Of a stretch of 64,000 nucleotides of DNA, positions 1 to 8,844 are shown in pieces. Numbering within the stretch: the stretch's first letter is position 1; every line of letters begins with the position of its first letter. This stretch comes from an uncultured Carboxylicivirga sp. GTDB taxonomy: Bacteria; Bacteroidota; Bacteroidia; Bacteroidales; Marinilabiliaceae. The translations under genes were made by a program, and so were the position numbers. Where the stretch lies: contig NZ_OY764327.1 of assembly GCF_963668385.1 (NCBI RefSeq), positions 3,382,501 to 3,446,500 of the forward strand, given 5' to 3'. The notes below the pieces were generated by a model that saw only the letters and a list, made by a program, of their open reading frames with translations, made no database searches and was not told where the DNA came from.

Positions 1-433
1 TTTGCTTGTTAACTATTTTTTCAAAGCCTTGAGCAGCAATTTGTCCACTTGGATAAATAACAATGTTCTTTTTAAGCTCAAATCCATTGTTAACAGATTC
101 AACAATCTCTTCCAACACATTGGTGTTGCGACTACCGGCTTCCAGGTCGCTTACGCGCACTGCACCCCATTTCGAAAACATGGTTTTAGCCACCGGCATA
201 TCATAATATCCCGATGTTACAACCGGCACCGCTGTTGTGTATTTATACAAATGTGCGAATAACACGATGGGGTCCATAATGGCCTGATGATTAGGTAAAA
301 TTAGTTTTGGAGAGGAGTGTTTTAAAACATCTTCACCTTTCACTTCAATGGTGTATCGCAAACTTAAAATAGCCCTTAGCCAACCAAAAAGTATTTTAAC
401 AAGCTTTATTATAAATGGATGATGTTGCTTCAT
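1..433 (-). CDS. PlsC-type acyltransferase, 3' end outside the window
   Basis: N-terminal 144 residues of a gene that starts at ATG 433 and runs off the left edge. It shows a hydrophobic N-terminus and the glycerolipid acyltransferase motif HX4D as NHQAIMDP near residue 60, followed by a YPSGQ segment that may stand for the usual EGTRS block. It lies directly downstream of an LplT-like transporter on the same strand. In several bacteria LplT sits beside Aas, a fusion of 2-acyl-lysophospholipid acyltransferase and acyl-ACP synthetase, so this may be the acyltransferase part of an Aas-like protein that re-acylates lysophospholipids at the inner membrane. Whether an AMP-binding domain follows cannot be seen here. 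Confidence 0.8.
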   Translation of the reverse strand, partial: MKQHHPFIIKLVKILFGWLRAILSLRYTIEVKGEDVLKHSSPKLILPNHQAIMDPIVLFAHLYKYTTAVPVVTSGYYDMPVAKTMFSKWGAVRVSDLEAGSRNTNVLEEIVESVNNGFELKKNIVIYPSGQIAAQGFEKIVNKQ

Positions 434-443
434 TTTATTGTTG

Positions 444-468
444 TTAGTCAGTGATCAGTAGTCAGTAG
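444..468. repeat. Copy of an AGTCAGTAG-type dispersed intergenic repeat
   Basis: The gap between the acyltransferase and the LplT-like gene holds a run built from AGTCAGT and CAGTAGTCAGTAG. The same core recurs at 19471-19488 and, inverted, at 19582-19598. The rest of 434-562 is AT-rich with short TATTAGTC-like repetitions and no gene. Confidence 0.5.
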
Positions 469-562
469 AGATATTTATCATTCAGACTGAGACCATCATT
501 TTTTCACATAAGTTTAGATCAAGGATACTATAAGTCTAATTATCTATTAGTCCAATAGTCTA

Positions 563-1807
563 TTAATCTCCATTTTCTGCTTTTAATTCTTTTGCTCCCG
601 GAATTTTCAACCAGGTAATAATGGTTATTAACCAAATGATACCTGCAATAGTGGCAAATACGGTAACCGAATCGGTTGCTGATTCAACGAGTCCGAATAT
701 ACCTGCAGATGCTAGTATGAAAGAAAATAGAACCAGATTATTATAAGCTAAAATTACTCCCAATTTTCGTCCTTCAACCTTTGATTGAATAAACGAATTC
801 AATGGTATCTTAAAGATGCCTGCAAAAAACGCCGTTAGCACAATTAGTATCGTAAACCAGGTTGTTGATGGGTTGAGTAGATAAATAAGCGTAACGCAAA
901 TCCCCATGCCTAAACCTCCTAGTGGAACCAGGTACATTTTAAGTTTATGATTTGATATCACACCTGTAACGTAACAACCTGCTCCGATACCAATGGCAAC
1001 CAATGCCATAATGGTTCCTGTTGCAGTATCTGATAATTGCAATACCTGTCGACAGTGAGGAATAATGTTCATTTGCAATAGCGAACCTATAGCCCAAAAT
1101 GTCGCTAGTCCCAGTATCACAATATTTAAACCTTTTATTTGCTTACTCCATATAAATGATTCGCGCATAAATACAAACGGATTAAGCGATGATTTTTCTT
1201 CATCAGGTACAGTTTCTTTTGGATGAATTTTTAAACTGGTTAGCCATCCTAAAACAGCAAAAAGGATAATGGTTGTGCAAACAATTACTATGCGATAGGG
1301 AGCCATTGATTCGTTCTGAACAGAATCAGAAACAACGCCGGCGGCAAAAGTTCCAATCAGTACACCAATAAAAGTTAGCATTTCCATGGCACCTGTTCCG
1401 TATGGAATTCCTTCTTTTCCGCCGATATCTCGGATAATTCCGTATTTGGCAGGAGAAAATAGCGCACTTTGTAATCCCATCAAGAATATACCCGACATTG
1501 CAATGGGCACATTGTGTAATATAAATCCAATGGCAGATATTACCATAATTGGAATTTCGAACAATTTAGCTTTTTGAATGATCTTAGCTTTAGAATGATC
1601 GCGTGCCAATTTACCAGCCAATGGCGAAAATAAGATGTAAGGAATTACAAAAAGCCCCGAGGCCAATGAGATAATGATTGATTCCTTGTCAGCAGCTAAC
1701 CATGTTGTTCCAATAAAAAATATAAGGTATTTCAGATAATTGTCGTTTAATACGCCAAGAAAATTGGTAATAAACAAGGGTATCCATCTGAATTTTGAAT
1801 GTTCCAT
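563..1807 (-). CDS. LplT-like MFS lysophospholipid transporter
   Basis: A 414-residue major facilitator protein with about 12 membrane segments. LplT proteins flip lysophospholipids to the inner leaflet for re-acylation. The family-like features seen are LNDNYLKYL near the N-terminus, the very conserved SPAKYG block (residues about 120-125) and KIPLNSFIQ near residue 330, which matches VPLNALLQ of E. coli LplT. I place the start at ATG 1807 because the eight residues further upstream depend on a TTG codon. The next gene downstream is an acyltransferase, the classic partner, with a 129-bp gap. An unrelated MFS substrate remains possible. Confidence 0.75.
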   Translation of the reverse strand: MEHSKFRWIPLFITNFLGVLNDNYLKYLIFFIGTTWLAADKESIIISLASGLFVIPYILFSPLAGKLARDHSKAKIIQKAKLFEIPIMVISAIGFILHNVPIAMSGIFLMGLQSALFSPAKYGIIRDIGGKEGIPYGTGAMEMLTFIGVLIGTFAAGVVSDSVQNESMAPYRIVIVCTTIILFAVLGWLTSLKIHPKETVPDEEKSSLNPFVFMRESFIWSKQIKGLNIVILGLATFWAIGSLLQMNIIPHCRQVLQLSDTATGTIMALVAIGIGAGCYVTGVISNHKLKMYLVPLGGLGMGICVTLIYLLNPSTTWFTILIVLTAFFAGIFKIPLNSFIQSKVEGRKLGVILAYNNLVLFSFILASAGIFGLVESATDSVTVFATIAGIIWLITIITWLKIPGAKELKAENGD

Positions 1808-1894
1808 AACTTTTTCTTTTTTTGCGAGCAAGGCGACTGCTTATTCAATCACCTTGCCGATTCAGCTAAAATAGGAAATAACCATTTAAGTTGC

Positions 1895-3490
1895 CTAAGC
1901 TTTTTCAGTATTAGATTCTGTCTCTTTCAATTGTGAAGGCTGTTCTTTTGCTTCCTTATCCATCCAACGTTTATTGATATAAGCAATTCCCAAGGTTAAT
2001 ACTCCTATAATCAATAAGAAAATCATTTTACTGATATTAGCAGCACCTGATAAATCCCAGAAAAACACTTTGGCTGATGTAAATAAAATTACAATGGTTC
2101 CTAATATTCTAAAAGTCTTAGCTTTTGTATGAGCTCCCCATAAGAAAATTAACAAAGCATAAACAATATATGCAATTGAAATAGCCAATGGACGACTGAA
2201 ATGTTCAATATCATAAGCGGTCCAGATATTGCGGATTTGAACGGTAAACAAAGCTGCCACAATAATATTTGATACAATGGCAAAAAGATTGCTTAAAACT
2301 GGATTTTGATTTTGCTCTTTTTTACCCATATAAAAACCAAAGGCAGCCAAGATCATCCACGTAAAAGCTCCTGCATTAATAAACGGAATGTACTTAATTC
2401 CCCATATTGTAATCCATTGAACATCCCATGCAACGGTAAACCAATAAATGATTAATAACAACCATGCAGCATAACTCACATAGCGTAATTCATATGATTT
2501 AACAAAACGGCCAATAGAGTATGCCCCGGTAATTACCATAAACCATAATAGAGTGGTTACTACATATTGCATTCCATAGATGCTCATTGGTTTGATGTTG
2601 GCTGCAGAGATGGCAAAAAGTACCAATCCTAAACATACATAAATCAAGCCGGGAAAAATGTTTTTTCCTGATAAAAGATAAACAAATACCGAAGCAATCA
2701 TAAAGGTAAAACCAACTACTAACAATGGAACTGTAAACGAAATGTCAAAACTACCAAGTATGTATATTGACCAGAAGATAAATAACATGGCATTTAATAA
2801 ACTCAAATAAAGATTCCAGCCTGTAAACTGGTCTTTTTCCTTATGTGAAGCAAAAATAATTCCGCCCATATAAACCATAAACAAGGTTGCAGCATATGTA
2901 AATGGTCGTCCCCATGAAGTTGGATCAAAATAGATGTAATAAGTAGCATATACCAAAACGGTTGCAATAAATGTCATAATGCGCAGTTCCTGCCATTTTT
3001 TAGCCACACTAACATATAACGATCCTAAATTAAGAATCAGTACATAAGCAAATAAAACAATGTCATGTTCTGGTTTGGCTTTCATTAAAATAGGTGAAAG
3101 TAATCCTCCTAAAACACTAATAAATATTAGACCACGTAACTCGTACTTGTAACTGATTAAGGTTGTTAAAGCCGATAGTGTAAGAACAGAGATGAGCATA
3201 ACATTGTAAGGCCAGTTCAAGTCATTGCTAAAAGCAACATAAGTAAAAACTGCATAAATAATGCTGATGCCTGAACCCGCCAGAATCTGACAGGTATAGA
3301 GGGCGCCTTTGCGGTAATAGGTGAAACCGCCGAATAGCAAGGTTACTCCAATTGCAAAGCCTGAAAGAACACGAATCTCCGGAGGAAACCATCCACTTTC
3401 AAAGGCAATTTTCAGGAAATATGTAAATGCCGAAAACAAAAACAAAATTCCTAATGATGTTATCCAATGCTTTTTTATTAGGTCAATCAT
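1895..3490 (-). CDS. DUF2339 multi-spanning membrane protein
   Basis: A 531-residue protein that is almost entirely hydrophobic, with roughly 14 predicted membrane helices starting at residue 10. Sequence style (an N-terminal ITSLGILFLFSA helix, then GFAIGVTLLFGGF and GSGISIIYA) matches the DUF2339 family of predicted membrane proteins, whose function is unknown. It is shorter than many DUF2339 members, which often have a long N-terminal coiled region that is absent here. It ends in a charged cytosolic tail rich in Lys and Glu. It is transcribed away from the 3663 gene from its own promoter and may be co-transcribed with the LplT-like gene 87 bp downstream. Confidence 0.75.
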   Translation of the reverse strand: MIDLIKKHWITSLGILFLFSAFTYFLKIAFESGWFPPEIRVLSGFAIGVTLLFGGFTYYRKGALYTCQILAGSGISIIYAVFTYVAFSNDLNWPYNVMLISVLTLSALTTLISYKYELRGLIFISVLGGLLSPILMKAKPEHDIVLFAYVLILNLGSLYVSVAKKWQELRIMTFIATVLVYATYYIYFDPTSWGRPFTYAATLFMVYMGGIIFASHKEKDQFTGWNLYLSLLNAMLFIFWSIYILGSFDISFTVPLLVVGFTFMIASVFVYLLSGKNIFPGLIYVCLGLVLFAISAANIKPMSIYGMQYVVTTLLWFMVITGAYSIGRFVKSYELRYVSYAAWLLLIIYWFTVAWDVQWITIWGIKYIPFINAGAFTWMILAAFGFYMGKKEQNQNPVLSNLFAIVSNIIVAALFTVQIRNIWTAYDIEHFSRPLAISIAYIVYALLIFLWGAHTKAKTFRILGTIVILFTSAKVFFWDLSGAANISKMIFLLIIGVLTLGIAYINKRWMDKEAKEQPSQLKETESNTEKA

Positions 3491-3525
3491 GATTAGTAAT
3501 TTAGGTTAATAATTAATTGACGATA

Positions 3526-3558
3526 CAAACATAGCCATGGTCAATGGGTGATATCAAA
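3526..3558 (-). promoter_or_regulatory. Predicted Bacteroidota-type promoter for the DUF2339 gene
   Basis: On the minus strand TATGTTTG (3526-3533) fits the TAnnTTTG -7 box, and TTTG (3555-3558) lies 21 nt upstream as a -33 element. It sits 36 bp before the start codon at 3490. Confidence 0.55.
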
Positions 3559-3572
3559 CCATTATTGTTGAA

Positions 3573-3658
3573 AAACGGACTTTATAAAAGATTATAAAAA
3601 TTGCCAAAACCCCATTTAAAAGGTTTAATTTGTAATTTAAACGGACTTTTAAAAGATG
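3573..3658. repeat. Pair of 20-bp direct repeats before the 3663 gene
   Basis: Two near-identical copies, AAACGGACTTTATAAAAGAT at 3573-3592 and AAACGGACTTTTAAAAGATG at 3639-3658, lie 66 bp apart (start to start). The second ends 4 bp before the ATG at 3663. They lie in the divergent promoter region and look like regulator-binding sites or a small duplication. Confidence 0.6.
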
Positions 3659-3662
3659 TTGA

Positions 3663-5174
3663 ATGGATGCTTTGGTACAATTGATAAGTACTTTTTCGAA
3701 GAGTGATGTAAACGATTTTACTTCTTTTATTCATCGAATGAAGCAGAAAGAAGGAAGAAAAGATTTACAACTCTTCCAGTTTTTGTATAAAAATCAGGAA
3801 GCAGGCCCAAAGGAGGTGATCAATTATTTATATCCTGATGGAAATAAAGAGGCGTATCATGCATTGCGAAAGAAGTTGTATAAGCATTTAAATGATTTTA
3901 TTTATCATCAGTTAGTTAGGTATGATTATACTTTGGAATCGCAGATTAACGCTCAAGTAAGTATGGCTCGTTATTTGAAAGAGCATAACATCATCAATTT
4001 GGCATGGAAATACTTGCAGAAAGCTGAAAATATGGCTGTAACAGCGGAATGTTTTGCTTTGGCTAATAACATTATGAGTTTGCAGTTGGATATGCCATTA
4101 AAAGAGTTAAAGCAGGAATTGAAGCAGCTATTATCGAGAAAACAAAAGTACCTGCGTCTTGCTATTGAAGATGAAAATGCTGATACTGCTTACAAAATCA
4201 TCAAACATATTTATCGCGAAGCAAAAGTATCGACAGAAGAAGTAAACTTGGAAAAAGAAGTTGAATGGATTTTTGAAGAATATCAGCTGAATAAAGCGCT
4301 ATCGAACCGGCCATCGGTAGTTTATAAATTGATGTCTATTTTACGAAGTGTAGCGGCTACCAACAAAGATTATTATCATTTCGAACCTATATTATTGAGC
4401 TATTATAAGCAGATAGATAAAGAGGCTGCTACAAAAAAATCGAACCGTGTGATAATGGCGCGTTTGCAATATATGGTCGCTCATACTTTGTTTCGAAATA
4501 AGAAATTCGCAGAATCAATTGATTATTTAAAGATTTTGCGCGAAAGTTTACGATCGTTGGTTAAAACTGAATATGCTCGAATGCTTCCTAAACTAACGCA
4601 GCTTTATGGCGCTAATTTGTTTTTTACTGGGAAAATATCGGAAGCAATTCGGGTGGTTGATGCTAATTTTACTGAGAAGTTGAGTATTCAACAAGAAGAA
4701 AGTTTGAATTTAAAGCTTAACCAATCGATTTATCATTTCTTCAATCGCGATTATAAACAAGCAGCAAAAGTATTGGCAACAATAGGGCATTCTAATGCAT
4801 GGTGTGCAAAAGTGGCAGGCATTGAATGGATCGTTAAAAAAGATATGCTCGATATTTTTATTCAGTTTGAATTGGAACATTACGAGATTGCTTCTAATAG
4901 GGTGCGGGCTTTATTGCGTCAAAAAGAGCTGTTTAAAAATCATCAACAATACGAGCGCGTTGAGGTTTTTATAAAACTGATAGGAAAGGTGGTGGAAGAT
5001 CCGGAAGTGGCTCAATCAAAAGCTTTTTTCGATGAAGTAGAAGTGTCGTTTGACTGGCAGCCTATTGCTGAGGAGGATTTGCATGCATCTGTATTTTATG
5101 CATGGCTAAAAGGTAAACTTTATGGACAAGATTGCTATGAAGTGTTGTTGGAATTAATTTCCATATACCAATAA
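3663..5174 (+). CDS. Hypothetical helical-repeat (TPR-like) protein
   Basis: A 503-residue protein without signal peptide or membrane segments. It is nearly all predicted alpha-helix. The first 90 residues are rich in Lys/His and resemble a small helical domain (KLYKHLNDFIYHQL). Residues about 100-460 read as degenerate TPR-like helical pairs, for example FRNKKFAESIDYLKILR and LFFTGKISEAIRVVD. I do not recognise a named family. Proteins of this shape are frequent and unnamed in Bacteroidota. It heads a plus-strand series of small genes that follow at short spacing, so it may share a transcript with them. Function unknown; a protein-protein interaction scaffold is the most that can be inferred. 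Confidence 0.7.
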   Translation: MDALVQLISTFSKSDVNDFTSFIHRMKQKEGRKDLQLFQFLYKNQEAGPKEVINYLYPDGNKEAYHALRKKLYKHLNDFIYHQLVRYDYTLESQINAQVSMARYLKEHNIINLAWKYLQKAENMAVTAECFALANNIMSLQLDMPLKELKQELKQLLSRKQKYLRLAIEDENADTAYKIIKHIYREAKVSTEEVNLEKEVEWIFEEYQLNKALSNRPSVVYKLMSILRSVAATNKDYYHFEPILLSYYKQIDKEAATKKSNRVIMARLQYMVAHTLFRNKKFAESIDYLKILRESLRSLVKTEYARMLPKLTQLYGANLFFTGKISEAIRVVDANFTEKLSIQQEESLNLKLNQSIYHFFNRDYKQAAKVLATIGHSNAWCAKVAGIEWIVKKDMLDIFIQFELEHYEIASNRVRALLRQKELFKNHQQYERVEVFIKLIGKVVEDPEVAQSKAFFDEVEVSFDWQPIAEEDLHASVFYAWLKGKLYGQDCYEVLLELISIYQ

Positions 5175-5193
5175 TAAGCTGTTGTTTTGCATT

Positions 5194-5451
5194 ATGGAAT
5201 TTGAATTGAATGTTCAGAACAGAAACAAGTCCGTTACGTTACCTGATGGAACGTTGAAGGTGAAAATGGAAGTATCCAGAAGTAATTGTAAAGATGTGCT
5301 CTTGGAAGTGATTGACGTTAATGGCCAGGCAAAAGGAAAGCCATTGGAAAAGTGGTTGCCCGAAATTAAATCAAAATCAATAACCAGGTTACGATTTATG
5401 ATGAATGATTTTAGTACAAAGCCAATAACAATAAAAATTGATTTTAAGTGA
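5194..5451 (+). CDS. Small hypothetical protein
   Basis: 85 residues from ATG 5194; an in-frame TTG at 5182 could add four residues but is less likely. The sequence alternates polar and hydrophobic residues, suggesting a small beta-rich domain (VTLPDGTLKVKMEVSR, then ITIKIDF at the end). No known motif. It begins 19 bp after the helical-repeat gene, and its TGA stop overlaps the ATG of the next gene by one base (TGATG), which argues for translational coupling with the YiiX-like lipoprotein. Confidence 0.6.
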   Translation: MEFELNVQNRNKSVTLPDGTLKVKMEVSRSNCKDVLLEVIDVNGQAKGKPLEKWLPEIKSKSITRLRFMMNDFSTKPITIKIDFK

Positions 5452-6071
5452 TGAGGACTCTAACTGTTCTGATGATTGTTGTTTTAGCTGCGTGTCAGCC
5501 TGAAGCAGAAATTAAAAGTGGAGATATTCTTTTTAGAGGGAAAAGTGAGGGGAGTCTATCGTCGGCAATTGATGAAGTAACTCAAACCTACCCCAATTTT
5601 CATTTTACCCACATGGGTGTTGTTCAAGTAAAGAATGGTGAAGTAATGGTATGGCATGCTACACCTGATAAGGGAGTTGTTTGTGAAGCATTGCAAGCAT
5701 TTAGTTCCGAAAATGGAGAAGATTCTGTTGTGATTGGTCATTTCAGGATTAAAAATATTTCGGAACAATCCATCGAATCTGCCTTGAAACTTGCCAAGCA
5801 GTACAAAGGGCAACCCTACGATTATACATACATTATGGAAAGCAGAGGATTCTATTGTTCTGAATTTGTGTATGCATTATTTGAGAAGGATAGTGTTTTT
5901 ACACTTGATCCGATGACTTTTAAAAATCCAAAAACGGGAGCGTTTCATCAAGGTTGGATTGACCATTATCAGAAAATGGGAATTGAAATTCCGGAAGGAA
6001 AACCGGGATGTAACCCCAATGGGATGGCAGCTTCAGATAAACTCGAATTTTTAGGATATTTATCAAACTAG
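5451..6071 (+). CDS. YiiX/YebB-like permuted papain-fold lipoprotein
   Basis: 206 residues from ATG 5451 (a GTG at 5448 is possible). It starts with a lipoprotein signal peptide ending in the lipobox LAAC, so it should be anchored in the envelope. The body matches the YiiX-type permuted NlpC/P60 papain-like group (C92/DUF830): GDILFRG at the domain start, HFTHMGVV containing the conserved His, and FYCSEFVYALF containing the conserved Cys, here placed after the His as expected for a permuted fold. Known relatives act as amidases or thioesterases on cell-wall peptides or lipids, but substrates are mostly undefined. It sits within a run of small unknown genes. Confidence 0.8.
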   Translation: MRTLTVLMIVVLAACQPEAEIKSGDILFRGKSEGSLSSAIDEVTQTYPNFHFTHMGVVQVKNGEVMVWHATPDKGVVCEALQAFSSENGEDSVVIGHFRIKNISEQSIESALKLAKQYKGQPYDYTYIMESRGFYCSEFVYALFEKDSVFTLDPMTFKNPKTGAFHQGWIDHYQKMGIEIPEGKPGCNPNGMAASDKLEFLGYLSN

Positions 6072-6079
6072 AAATCCAA

Positions 6080-6559
6080 ATGGCGTTAGAAACAGGTAGC
6101 ATCAGTGTAATAAAAAAAGAGCTAAAGTCTTTGCCAAAAGAGGCGTTGGTTGATCATTTATTACGATTAGCTAAATATAAAAAAGAGAGTAAGGAACTTT
6201 TGAGCTATCTTTTGTTTGAAGCTGATGACGAACCCAATTATATAAAAGAAGTAAAAGAAGAGATAGAAAAGGAGTTCGCGTCAATCAATTATTCGTCGAT
6301 GTACTATGCTAAAAAAGGAATACAAAAGGTGCATCGAAATTTAAATAAATACATTCGTTACTCTGGTCAGAAAACAACGCAGGTTGATCTATTAATCCAT
6401 TTTTGTAAACAGATGAAAACGTGCAAAGTGAGTTATAAACGAAGCAAGGTTTTAAAGAATTTGTATGATCGTCAGATTGTAGCTATATCAAAGGCGATGA
6501 CTTCTATGCATGAGGATTTAAGGTTGGATTATGAAAATGAACTGGAAGATATATTATAA
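6080..6559 (+). CDS. Small charged helical hypothetical protein
   Basis: 159 residues, highly charged (many Lys and Glu), predicted alpha-helical, with no signal peptide. The segment KESKELLSYLLFEADDEP and a Lys/Arg-rich centre are visible, but I do not recognise the family. It follows the YiiX-like gene by 8 bp and precedes the next small gene by 2 bp, so it belongs to the same plus-strand operon. Its basic character would allow nucleic-acid binding; that is only an inference. Confidence 0.6.
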   Translation: MALETGSISVIKKELKSLPKEALVDHLLRLAKYKKESKELLSYLLFEADDEPNYIKEVKEEIEKEFASINYSSMYYAKKGIQKVHRNLNKYIRYSGQKTTQVDLLIHFCKQMKTCKVSYKRSKVLKNLYDRQIVAISKAMTSMHEDLRLDYENELEDIL

Positions 6560-6561
6560 TT

Positions 6562-6819
6562 ATGGCAATACTTAGAACAATAAAGAGCGATTACGAAATG
6601 TACGAAAATCAAAGCCAGGGGTGTTTTGTGGCAATACAGCGTGATGATTGCAAACAGATCAAAACTTACCATAAAGCCAATAAAGGCAAGAAACCACTGC
6701 CAAGTCAGAAAATCAAAGGTTATAAATTTATTATGGACGAAGAATTCGAATCGCTTAAAATAGATTTCTCAAAAGAGCTCCAATTTGAAATCAGGGATTT
6801 AGTTAAAGTGAAAATGTAA
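6562..6819 (+). CDS. Small hypothetical protein
   Basis: 85 residues beginning 2 bp after the preceding stop codon. It is soluble and lysine-rich, with two cysteines in the first third (GCFVAIQRDDCKQ). No recognised family. It is the last gene of the run starting at 3663 and converges on the phosphorelay operon across a hairpin terminator. Confidence 0.55.
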   Translation: MAILRTIKSDYEMYENQSQGCFVAIQRDDCKQIKTYHKANKGKKPLPSQKIKGYKFIMDEEFESLKIDFSKELQFEIRDLVKVKM

Positions 6820-6838
6820 GGGATGGTTCAAAAAACAA

Positions 6839-6863
6839 AGAACCCTTATGGATAAAGGGTTCT
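6839..6863 (-). terminator. Rho-independent terminator of the phosphorelay operon
   Basis: Perfect 9-bp stem AGAACCCTT / AAGGGTTCT with a 7-nt loop. On the minus strand the stem is followed by a T-rich run (complement of 6831-6838), so it mainly serves the minus-strand gene ending at 6882; it may also work for the plus-strand gene ending at 6819. Confidence 0.75.
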
Positions 6864-6881
6864 AGTATTTGGTTTAAGTAT

Positions 6882-8807
6882 TTAATTCTGCGAAATATCT
6901 GTTTTAGATTTAATACCAATTTCTGGTATTAACTTGTTGCTTTTATTAGGTATAGGTAACGAAAAGAAAAATTTAGTACCAACACCAGGCTCAGACTCGA
7001 ACCAGAGTTTACCTTCTAAAATTTTAGCATAAGACTTGGCAATTGATAATCCCAAACCTGAACCCTCGAAGGTTTTTGTATGTCCTAGTTCACCCTGAAC
7101 AAAACGGTTGAAAATTACTTCGTACAACTGATGAGGAATGCCGATTCCGCTATCTTCAACGGTAAATAGTAAATGATCATCAAACTTGTTGTATGTTATT
7201 TTTACAAATCCTTTTGTTGTGAATTTGATAGCATTACTAATAAGATTGTTAAGTATGCCATGTAGTTTTGCCGGATCGGTAAAAATTAGCTCAATTTCGT
7301 TATCGGGTATTGATATTTCAAACGATATATTTTTCTTGTCACTTAATGATTTGTGTAGACTATAAAGTTCTATAATTAAATCGTTAATGTTTGTTTCTTT
7401 CTTTTTGATAAAAACATTACCCGACTCAATTCTCGAAATATCAATAATATCGTTAATGGTACTAATCATTCGCTGCCCGCTATTTTGAATGATTTCGATA
7501 TACTCGGCTAATTTTTCTTTTGCAATTTCAGGTATCATAAGTAGGTTCGTAAAACCAAGAATGGCATTCATTGGAGTACGGATTTCGTGACTAACGTTTG
7601 CTAAAAAAGCTGATTTTAATCGGTCGCTTTCTTCGGCTTTGTTTTTAGCTATTTCAAGTTCAGCTATGGCTTTTTTAAATTCCGAAACATCTTCCATAAT
7701 GGCAACAGTATGGATCAGCTCATTTTTAGAATTGTACACCGGACTTATGCTAACATTTTCAGGCAATGATTCTCCATCTTTCTTGTGATTGATTATTTCA
7801 CCTCTCCATGTGTTTCCTGAAGTAACTGTTGTCCAAATGTTTTTTACGTAATCATCGTCCTTATAAATGGGATTTAATATTTCGAGTTTACTGCCAATTA
7901 AATCGTCATATTCGCAGGCTCGTTGTTGCAAAAATGCTCTGTTAGTATAGGTTATTGTGCCTACTTCATCAGTAATTAATACACCAACCGGACTCTGTTC
8001 TATTGCCAATGAAAGCATGGAATTGCGCAGAAGCAACTTGTTTTGTAAACTTAAATCTTTAACAATTCCTTGATAAAGCATCGTCCCTTCATGCTTATAT
8101 GCAATAAATGTAAATTCGCAGAATTTAATGTTCCCATTTTTGGATATGATATCAACAAATATCACTTCCATTCGCTGATTATCGTTTTTCAGATCAATAT
8201 CTTTTTTTTCTAATAAATCTCGATATGATGGAGTTACAAGTGAAGATAGCGTAATGTCAAGATTGTTTAAATCACTAAGAGTATATTCAAAAATCTCACG
8301 AAACTTTTCATTTACATAGGTGAATTTTTTGCTGGTGGCTAAAAAAACGCCATCTGGGGTGTTTTCAATTAAAAGCCTGTATTTTAATTCACTTTTACGT
8401 AGTTGAATTATTGATTGTTCTTCAGCTTTTTGAAGTCGTTTTTTTTCAATGGCTGATTTAATAGATGGGATTAAGCGCTTAAGGTTTTGTTTGATAACGT
8501 AATCATCTGCACCATTTTTCATGCATTCAACAGCAATGTCTTCATTCATAGATCCTGTTAGGATAATAAAGGGTAATTGAGGATTTATAGCTTGTACAAT
8601 CTTTAATGCTTTCATTCCATCAAATGTGGGCATTCGGTAATCCGACAAAATAATAGAAGGCTCAAAATTCTTAAGTAAATTAGTAAAGTCAGTTTCGTTA
8701 TCGGTACATTCCGATACGAATTCAATATCATTTTGTATCAATAATCTTTCAACCATTTCTCTGTCGGTTGAAACATCTTCGGCGAATAATATACGTAGTT
8801 TTTGCAT
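6882..8807 (-). CDS. REC-PAS-PAS hybrid histidine kinase
   Basis: 641 residues, soluble. Domains in order: N-terminal receiver (about 1-122) with acidic pair E10/D11, phosphoacceptor D56 (LSDYRMP) and K106; PAS 1 (about 138-255); PAS 2 (about 262-382); HisKA with the phosphorylation site H407 in SHEIRTP; HATPase with N box (NLISNAIKFT), G1 (DSGIGIP) and G2 (GSGLGLSIAK). The input receiver suggests that it takes phosphate or a signal from an upstream relay and then acts as a kinase, as in other REC-first kinases. It is the last gene of a three-gene minus-strand operon, 37 bp after the Rcp1-like regulator. No DNA-binding output is seen. Confidence 0.9.
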   Translation of the reverse strand: MQKLRILFAEDVSTDREMVERLLIQNDIEFVSECTDNETDFTNLLKNFEPSIILSDYRMPTFDGMKALKIVQAINPQLPFIILTGSMNEDIAVECMKNGADDYVIKQNLKRLIPSIKSAIEKKRLQKAEEQSIIQLRKSELKYRLLIENTPDGVFLATSKKFTYVNEKFREIFEYTLSDLNNLDITLSSLVTPSYRDLLEKKDIDLKNDNQRMEVIFVDIISKNGNIKFCEFTFIAYKHEGTMLYQGIVKDLSLQNKLLLRNSMLSLAIEQSPVGVLITDEVGTITYTNRAFLQQRACEYDDLIGSKLEILNPIYKDDDYVKNIWTTVTSGNTWRGEIINHKKDGESLPENVSISPVYNSKNELIHTVAIMEDVSEFKKAIAELEIAKNKAEESDRLKSAFLANVSHEIRTPMNAILGFTNLLMIPEIAKEKLAEYIEIIQNSGQRMISTINDIIDISRIESGNVFIKKKETNINDLIIELYSLHKSLSDKKNISFEISIPDNEIELIFTDPAKLHGILNNLISNAIKFTTKGFVKITYNKFDDHLLFTVEDSGIGIPHQLYEVIFNRFVQGELGHTKTFEGSGLGLSIAKSYAKILEGKLWFESEPGVGTKFFFSLPIPNKSNKLIPEIGIKSKTDISQN

Positions 8808-8844
8808 AGAAATCTGTTTAGGTTTGGAATGGTTAGAGCTAAAA

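Noticed and set aside
2-262. 86-residue open frame on the plus strand at the left edge
   Set aside because: It is antisense to the acyltransferase gene with a clear HX4D motif.
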